Part shown: piece by piece, positions 56,710 to 64,000 of the stretch | Layout of the letters: every line of letters begins with the position of its first letter | Numbering within the stretch: position 1 is the first letter of the stretch | Assembly: GCA_032622095.1 (NCBI GenBank) | Contig: CP136069.1 | Span: 171,920,394 to 171,984,393 of the forward strand | From: Siphonodentalium dalli | Lineage: Eukaryota > Mollusca > Scaphopoda > Gadilida > Siphonodentaliidae | Reading direction: 5' to 3' | Length of the DNA: 64,000 nucleotides | Notes under the pieces: model-generated | Seen by the model: only the letters and a program-made list of their open reading frames with translations | Databases searched by the model: none | What the model was told of the DNA's origin: nothing | Program-made: the position numbers and the translations under genes

Positions 56710-57065
56710 GGGCTGATTTTGAGACAGGCCAAAGGCTTTGCTTAATATAATCTTGCCTTCTAGATAAAATAATCAAAACATTAATTGGCAATGTGTTTGT
56801 AAATTCTCAGAGGCTTTTAATAATAAGCAAATATTTGGGCTGATTTTGAGACAGGCCAAAGGCTTTGCTTAATATAATCTTGCCTTCTAGATAAAATAAT
56901 CAAAACATTAATTGGCAATGTGTTTGTAAATTCTCAGAGGCTTAAATAATAAGCAAATATTTGGGCTGATTTTGAGACAGGCTTTGCTTAATAATATAAT
57001 CTTGGCTTCTAGATAAAATATGCAAAACATTAATTGGCAATGTGTGTGTAAATTCTCAGAACCTT
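56710..57065. repeat. Tandem repeat, ~126-bp period, about 2.9 copies
   Basis: Units start 'gggctgattttgagacaggc' at 56710, 56837 and 56963. The last has a small deletion. 57066-57666 holds nothing recognisable. Confidence 0.8.
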
Positions 57066-57666
57066 ATTTGTGTGTTATTGACATCAATTTATGGTGTGGA
57101 TGCGATAACGTAGTTAGCAAGAGTTGCCAGAAACCTGCCTCGAATGTTATCATTCTTAACATTGCAAGAATTCCATAAATTGTCAGTTATTGTGATTCAA
57201 GTTGAAAATTTGTTTCTAAAACACACATTCTGATTGGCTAAAGAGATGCTCCTTTTAGTCTTCTATTCATAATCATAGTCTGCTGAAGCATGCCCAAATT
57301 TTGTACAGGGCATGCTGCTAATGAACATGCACATCAAATACTGCAACGCGCGCCAGGAGTCGCATATTCGATTTTAACCGGATAGTTGTTTACAACATGT
57401 ATAGATACGATTAGAAGGAAGTTTTTTCAGGTTTTCTAAACAACACAGTTTTGAAGTTCTGTGTTTGTTGTACATCCAACCAACATCTCCCACATTTTGT
57501 TTTGAATATATCTGGATGTTATATTTTCATCTTTTTATAAAGTTTCAAGATGTTTTTGCTACATGTGCGTGCAGATTGGCTTAAAGTACCCCAAGGTGCT
57601 AGCGGTTTGTACAGCTGAAAAAATCTTGCAAAATTTTTGAACAATTACTTTCAGTAACAAACTATC

Positions 57667-58055
57667 AAGACTTGAAATAGTGTGTCTGTCATTTGCAGAA
57701 TGATGTCCCCAGAGGATGAATTTAGTGGCGCTATCCCGCCGTTTCTGCTTAAGCCTCAACTGCTATGGGAGACCTACAGTAATGCTCTAAGTAATCGACT
57801 TCTTAACCACAGCAGAATTATGGGTAACTTTTCAGGATTTAGTCGGAAATATGGCTTGTTGCCATTCATCGGAAAGCCTATGGTAAGAGCTTTCCGATGA
57901 ATGGCAACAAGCCATATTTCCAACTAAATCCTGAAAAGTTACCCATAATTCTGCTGTGGTTAAGGAGTCGATTAATAAGAGCATTACTGTATGATCAGAT
58001 TAAAGTTCCCATGTTGAGGTTGGTGATGTTCGGCACCCATGATTAGTCACCTCGA
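57667..58055. mobile_element. hAT MITE-related copy interrupted by a TA-flanked fold-back MITE
   Basis: The left part (57667-57776) matches the subfamily at 26.5 kb up to 'gggagaccTA'. It resumes at 57990 with 'TAtgatcagattaaagttcc', as in the uninterrupted copy 'gggagaccTAggatcagatt' near 26637. Everything between is the fold-back MITE. Confidence 0.7.
57777..57989. mobile_element. TA-flanked fold-back MITE, copy 3
   Basis: Same palindrome family with TA on both sides. The target is an older repeat whose empty copy is present in the window, so the TA duplication can be read directly. Confidence 0.85.
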
Positions 58056-58856
58056 TCGATTCTACATTTTATCTTTTGCAATTTTCATTTGACATAAACC
58101 CACTTGTGATATTGGTTGGGCTAGATGCTAGTTTATGTTGAAGTACGTTTCCCTTACTCTTCCATAGCAGATTTTAAAGTGATGTGAAAATGAGGTGTTA
58201 GAAACGAAATAACAAATAAATGAGGTGTTACAAACGAAATAACAAATAATCATGCCAAAATAAGTTATCTTCATAAAATTGATATACAAATAGTCAGACA
58301 ACAGTGTCATTGTTATAAAAAAAATTCACACTGACTATTATTTGCACAATCATTTTCATAATTCAAGTTTTTTAATTTGGCCAAAAATTTGGCCAAAAGA
58401 TTTTTTCGGCCCAGCGGGAACACTGCTAGCATCTAGCCCTACCGATATCACAAATGGGTTTATGTCAAACGAAACTTGGACTAAGAATAACAGATGTGTG
58501 GTAGATACAGTATATAGAACTGCCCCTGGGTTGGGATGAAGATGATTGTCAACTGAGAGTGAATGGTGGGAAGATACCATGAGAGCCAGAAGCTCAAGTA
58601 TGGTAATATCTAACCTAAACTGACGTGCGAGCGGCTCTATTGTTATTAATACCCTAATTACAAACAGAACAAAGTTATATTATTTATAACTCCTCTGATC
58701 TACTTTGTTGTTTTTCAATGATTTTGACATTGCAAACTTATGAATTTCTCGTTATGTCGCCTTTGGCATTGTAATGATGTCATGCGTCTTCAGGGAGAAT
58801 TCAGAATTGCTCTGGAGCAATTAAACTCTCGAAAATTGCAACTAGAACTATAGCAT
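58056..58856. other. Unassigned stretch
   Basis: A short tandem duplication 'aaatgaggtgttacaaacga' lies near 58188-58245. No coding content. Confidence 0.4.
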
Positions 58857-58985
58857 TTTACCCTTTCTATACTAAATACTCATTGATTTAGTAGTTCCCT
58901 AATAAGAAATGTTCAGATAATAAGTTCACCGTAGGTCATTTGTGGAACTTATTATCTATACATTTCCAACCAATGAATATGAATA
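58857..58985. mobile_element. Copy of the MITE that seeded the 29-kb array
   Basis: Starts 'ttaccctttctatactaaat' and has the hairpin 'cagataataagttcac' paired with 'gtggaacttattatct' (58916-58966), without expansion. Confidence 0.55.
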
Positions 58986-59309
58986 CTTGGCATTTGTATT
59001 ATCATTTTGCCTGGCTATCGTCTGCTGATATATCCTTAGCATCCCCCAAATGAATAATAGATCATTACAATATATACTATATAACTGTAAACGACCAAAC
59101 AGTGTCACAAGCATTGTGTGCATTCTGAGCATAGCTTTATTTTTGTCGACGGCATCAGTGATTTTTCCCAGTTTGTTCAATGATGAATTTCGGACATCAA
59201 ATTTGTTTGAACATTAATCAACTATAGATTATATTGATGCAAGGTCATGCAATTTACATATTGTAAGACACCCTCAATCCCCTCCTTGTCACCACACTTA
59301 ATTTTCGAC

Positions 59310-59342
59310 CCCCCCCCCCCCCCCGCCCCCCCCCCTCCCCCC
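59310..59342. repeat. Poly-C tract
   Basis: About 33 bases, nearly all C. Confidence 0.85.
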
Positions 59343-59799
59343 AGATCACATATATAAAATATATGTCATATTTTATACCATTTGAAAGAGGAAGCTCCAA
59401 AACATTGTACTGTCAAATTATCCAGTGTAATAAACTGTGAACATGTCGTTTTTGTTGAGTTACTGTTTTGTGCTTAAGTTTCGTCTGGTTTTGTTGTTCA
59501 AAGTGTGTTATTTTCAATGGAGGGGGAATAACTCTATATTTTAAAGAAAATACATTTTTAGTTTGAATTCTGTTGCCTTCTGGGAGTCAAAACAGGGGTA
59601 ATCTTTTTATGATTTCAAGTGTTTTCGGTTTCTCTATGGGCATCTTCTGAGACACAGACATTTCAAATGGTGATGAATTATTGTAGTTTCATCATATCTT
59701 ATGGCATAGATTATTATTAAAACAGTATATCAGGGCACTATAAAAAAAAATAAAATCGGTGACTAGAAAATTAAGTGGGCCTTTAAATGCACTTTTTAG

Positions 59800-60050
59800 A
59801 AAATGGGACGTAAAAATTATCATGTTATTCATCTGTCCTCCGTTTGTCTGTCTGTTTATCGTTTTCAGATGATAACTTGAGTAGGTCTGAACTGAATGGA
59901 ATAAAATTGGTATCTGAGTTTACTAGTCCAAAATAATTGTCGAGTTCGAATTTGGGTTCTGCCTGCCAATTTTCACCAGAGTTATGGCCCTTTGTTGGAA
60001 TTACCACGGGCATATTTTGCCATGCCCTAGCGAGGCTCTTGTTCATCTAT
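59800..60050. repeat. Mollusc-type repeat, single unit
   Basis: 'ttatcgttttcagatgataa', 'ccagagttatggcccttt' and the end 'ccctagcgaggctcttgttc'. Related to the block at 6.4-7.2 kb. The flanking 58986-59799 and 60051-60477 hold nothing recognisable besides the poly-C tract. Confidence 0.55.
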
Positions 60051-60477
60051 GTGGTTATTTCGTCATAGGCTAGTGATTAATGCTTTATAAGCATCTACAT
60101 CTATTTCGACCAGTGTTACTTAAACGCCTGTTAACTTGATCTAATGTTTATTTATAGATTTATTTTGGGTTCCATGTCATTTGTTATGAATCATGCTTTG
60201 CTGGTTGTCTAATCTAGTATACAAAATAACACATTTGGAACAAGAATTAAGTGTGACACCTGATCGAAGGACAATAATTATCTTGCTTATCTTCCTATAA
60301 CAAGTTTTATATAGTTATACTTGGGTATAAAATAATAGAATGAGTCAAAGTCACCTGTCCGCTCTATAAATTAATTTTGATTTCAAATTTTCTAGTAAAA
60401 AAAAATACGATCAATTTGTGACATTTTTCAGTTTGTAGAGTGTAGCAAGCGAGAGAACTCTATCTCTATCTGAGAAT

Positions 60478-60731
60478 CAAGCCTTGAAATAGCGTGCCTG
60501 TCATTTGCAGAATGAGGTCCCCAGCGAGTGAATTTAGTGATGCTACCCCACATAGCGGGCTAGCATCACCAAATTCACCCTCTGGGAACCTTATTCTGCT
60601 GAGTTGTAAGCAGAATGAGGTCCCCAGCGGGTGAATTTGGTGATGCTAGCCCGCTATGTGGGGTAGCATCACTAAATTCACCCTCTGGGGACCTCATTCT
60701 GCAAATGACAGACACACTATTTCAAGGCTTG
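60478..60731. mobile_element. Double-hairpin hAT MITE, copy 3
   Basis: Same TIRs, with CTGAGAAT flanking both ends as an 8-bp duplication. Confidence 0.88.
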
Positions 60732-60984
60732 CTGAGAATGCCTGAACGTCTTATTATATACTGTATATTCTAAAAATAATAATGAATATATGTCCCGCTT
60801 CATTACTGCATTACAGAAGAAAATATCAATATAAAATCATTATTAAATGGTGGAAGCGTTTCTGGACAGGTGACTTCTTCTCGTATCTTTTATCTTATAC
60901 CCCCAAAATATATTAAACTTATTTTGGAAGAGTTATCCAATTGCTACTGAATTTGTTCAACATTCACGAGTTTTGAGGCCTGAG

Positions 60985-61105
60985 AATTAGGTGCCTGTCA
61001 TTTGCAGAATAAAGTCCCCAGAGGGTGAATTTAGTGATGCTATCCCACATATAGGCTAGCATCACTAAATTCACCCTCTGGGGGCCTCATTCTACCTAGG
61101 CCTCA
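60985..61105. mobile_element. hAT MITE-related fragment
   Basis: Contains 'gcctgtcatttgcagaat' and one complete hairpin of the family, then ends at 'ctcattctacctaggcctca'. A shorter remnant of the same arm lies at about 62507-62550. Confidence 0.6.
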
Positions 61106-61469
61106 TCTTCTCTGGAAAGTATCTTTATTACCAAATTTCTATAAAAAAAATTATTAAAGATTTTAGTTCTTTAGTTTAGTTTCTCTATATTCCCAAATTG
61201 GCAGACGACACATTGCATAATAGGGGTTCCCCAATGGGTGTACATCAAAATATTCGTCTTGGCTGGCATATTATTTTCTTAACCACCGCTTATCCGGATG
61301 AAATCATACCCTGATTTTTAAAAGAAACATTGGGGGAGGGGGGGTATATTGGATTGAATTTGTCTTCTGTCTGTCTGGCGGTCATTCTATCCATTTGTCT
61401 GTTGGGATGTCTATCCATCCGTCTATCAACATTTGTTTTCTTCTCCATATTAACGACCAAATATGTTTA

Positions 61470-61970
61470 TATATTTCAGTGTGCAATGCAGCCGGATATG
61501 CGCGAAACCGAAAGTACAACATCGTAATAAACGACAAAATGGACTCGTCTTACGGTTTAACCCACAAAAGAAATGCACAAATTCCACCATTTATTAACAA
61601 ATTTTAAGAAGCAGAAACTTTGTTTAAAGTTAGTCAAAACGAATCCGAGTTACACAGGTTACAACCGGACATGTATACGTGAAACCGAAAGTACAAAATG
61701 ACCCGTCTTAAAAGTTTTACCCGCAAAATAAAAGACTCATTCCGTTCTCAATGCATACCACTATCAGTGAACTTAAATCATAAAGTATCCATTACTTATG
61801 TTCATCAATGAGGCCTCACAATACAGCTGCACACTTGTGATTAAACGTATTGTTTTATTTCGTTTGCAATGCATGCCACTAATCCGTTACTAAGAAATGT
61901 TCATCAATGAGGCCTAACAATACAGAACTTTGCACACTTGTGATTATACGTATTGTTCACTAAAACAACA
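61470..61970. repeat. Two local tandem duplications
   Basis: 'gaaaccgaaagtacaa' units at 61502 and 61681, and 'atgttcatcaatgaggcct' units at 61798 and 61898. No coding content from 61106 to 62290. Confidence 0.55.
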
Positions 61971-62289
61971 CCCTCCATACGTGTGGCTTCACCAGAGTGT
62001 GAAAATCAATTAATATCAGTCACAGTTCACCACAAATTGAGTCTTCAATCAAAAGTTACCGACGATACATTCTGTGAATGTTAATGTGTGGGTATTTACG
62101 GTACCGGAAATAAGGAAGTCACTGTCATTTGGGGAATTCCTGCAAATGCACGAATTTAAAAAATAAAAAAAACTTCGTTTTTGGATTTTCAATGTGGGGT
62201 TTTGACGAATCCGTGAGAAATTGGGGGTTATCCGTGTTTGCGGAATTGCCGTGGAAATCCGTGAGTCTCACGGACAATCCGTTGAACTT

Positions 62290-62985
62290 AACAGCTCTGG
62301 TGTGCATGTTCCCTAGGTGACTCACAATCAGATTTGTTCAAATAAGTTCATCAGATCAAATAGGTGCAAAGCTAGGGCCATAACTCTTTCCCTCCATAGT
62401 AAATCTTAAAATAATTTCTTCTCAAGAACCATTAAGCCTATATTAGCTTATATTTGGTATGGATGGGCCTTGGGTGACCGGGTTCAGATTTGTTTAAATG
62501 GGGTCATTAAATTCACCTTTTGGGGACCTCATTCTGCAAAGATCAGACATACCAAATACAGACTTGGCTGTTCCAATATTATTTTGTTAACTACCACTTA
62601 TCCAGGTGAAATCATATCCTATTGAATATTGGGGGGGGGGGGGGGGTGGTATATTGATAATACTAGATGAATGGATCTTATAGGTGGAGATTCACATTTG
62701 TTCTAATAGGGGCAGAGCTAAGAGATTTAACTCTCCTCTAATCCTGTTTGGTACTGGTATAATAATATTGATTTCTAGGCAGCCTGGGTGGGGCAATGTT
62801 TGAGGCAATGGGGGAAGGAGTGTAGAGGGGTGTGGTTTTGACCCCCTACTTTGATCAAAATTTAAACAGTTGAAAATGTCATGCCTGGTATAACATTAGA
62901 TGTAGATATAGATGTTCACATAAAAAATAGGTTAGAATTGTTCTCATAGTTTGGTTTTATTTTCCAACATGTAACGTTTTATACC
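62290..62985. repeat. Diverged mollusc-type repeat, hAT MITE remnant and poly-G
   Basis: Units like those at 48.2-49.8 kb ('gttccctaggtgactcaca') lie at 62305-62505, a hAT MITE arm at 62507-62550, and a G run at 62631-62646. Confidence 0.5.
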
Positions 62986-62989
62986 AACA

Positions 62990-63390
62990 GTCCATATGTT
63001 CCTACTTCAGGTTAAACTGTTGGACCAAATTGGCCACAAATTTTAGTTTTAGTAATTTTCAAATGTTTGAGAGCTTGAAGTACTGGTACCAGTTGTAAAA
63101 TTCAACCTAAGAGGGATGTGCAGAATGATTTTTGTGAACTTAGTACTGTGGTATGGTTGTCTTCTTTAAAAGGTAAGAGGTTGGAGATTTGTCAGTGGTG
63201 TGCAATTAGAAATTTCAAGTTGAAGAGCCCTGCTCATCGGAGAACCTCCAGCTATGTCCATGTTTAGAACTACTTGTCATAAGTGATATTGTCACATACT
63301 GACTCTTGTAGTCTTCAGAGTCCCAGTCTTCTCAGTCTTTACAGTCTGGTGAGCGACCCAGTCATTGACTGTCTTGTTAGTATCATTTAA
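62990..63390. repeat. Dispersed repeat, second copy of the 49.9-50.4-kb repeat
   Basis: Same order of shared blocks. From 63391 to the end of the window I see nothing recognisable. Confidence 0.55.
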
Positions 63391-64000
63391 ATGTATGTGC
63401 GATTGGGATTGAAGTCGTATAACAACTTAGCTAACCCTCTCCCTGGGTAATCATGATTACAAAAATAAATAAATCTCTAGCTGGCTTATAATAGTCAGCA
63501 AATGACTACAAGACATACGAAGAAGAGGCCTCCGATATATAACATTGATTTCTACAATATAGGACTAAAAATATTTCGGAAAGGATATTAAATGACTTCG
63601 CTCGGGTTGGTGGATCTTTAACTGACTAAATTTTTCCACAGACCACCTTCTCTTGGACTAGTTACCATTTAAAGGTACTCAATCCTATTAAAGGTACTCA
63701 ATCCGTAAAGAGGGTCCCCATCTCAACAGATTCCAACAACAACAATCAGATCAGAGGGTCCTATATTACTATTTCTTTGGCTTTGGGGGTAAAAAATATT
63801 TGATTCGAGTCGAGGAACCCATCAAACAAAGCTCAGAGTTATTAGATATTGATTTTTGAAATTTGTTATGTTCTCGAGATGAGTACTAATAACTGCCGTA
63901 ATCTGCTCTGGATGTGTACTCCAAATCTATTCAAACAGACAAGGATGGATAACTCTAAAATCAAGTGGTAATTTTAACGCAATTTTGACTGAGTTCTGGG

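Overview
This is a eukaryotic, AT-rich, repeat-dense intronic window. It most likely comes from a marine mollusc, probably a bivalve. The sequence is full of diverged repeats of the kind seen in bivalve and gastropod genomes, such as 'TCCGTCCGTCCGT' leaders followed by tandem blocks around 'GAGTTATGGCCCTT' and 'AGCTCACCTGAGACGAA'. There are no operons, no prokaryotic signals and no recognisable tRNA or rRNA genes. The species call is an inference from repeat style and the protein family.

The backbone is one long plus-strand host gene, which I assembled from splice sites and reading phase. Ten coding exons run from about 10.16 kb to 54.23 kb and join into a predicted 453-residue divergent protein kinase. 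It has a glycine loop in exon 4, the ATP-binding Lys at the end of exon 4, the alphaC Glu in exon 5, the HND catalytic loop across exons 6/7 and DFG in exon 7. Nine of ten exons join without strain; the exon 3/4 junction needs a second AG. All introns are filled with transposons.

The only long uninterrupted reading frame (42.69-46.80 kb, with an N-terminal piece from 42.46 kb separated by one in-frame TAA) is the coding region of a DNA transposon at 41,280-47,553. This element has 18-bp perfect ends inside roughly 130-bp imperfect terminal inverted repeats (TIRs) and a 3-bp target duplication. The protein has zinc-binding modules, a transposase-like core, an XPG/FEN-like nuclease domain and a C-terminal CXC domain. 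I read it as an Academ-type transposon sitting in intron 8 of the kinase gene.

Other mobile DNA can be resolved from the sequence itself. A 6.2-kb element (16,566-22,780) has inverted repeats of about 1.5 kb, each built of tandem units. A hAT-like element (23,827-26,493) contains a second hAT-like element (23,893-26,108), both with perfect 8-bp target duplications. Three copies of a double-hairpin hAT MITE also carry perfect 8-bp duplications. Three copies of a fold-back MITE are flanked by TA, one of them inserted in a repeat whose empty copies are also present. A set of TTAA-flanked piggyBac-like MITEs share a palindromic module, and one MITE end has expanded into about 17 tandem 68-bp units. 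Two LINE 3'-end fragments (about 2.0-2.45 kb minus, 11.26-11.54 kb plus) are also present.

From 0 to 10 kb and from 54.3 to 64 kb I see repeats and unassigned sequence only. No promoter or 5' untranslated exon of the kinase gene could be located.
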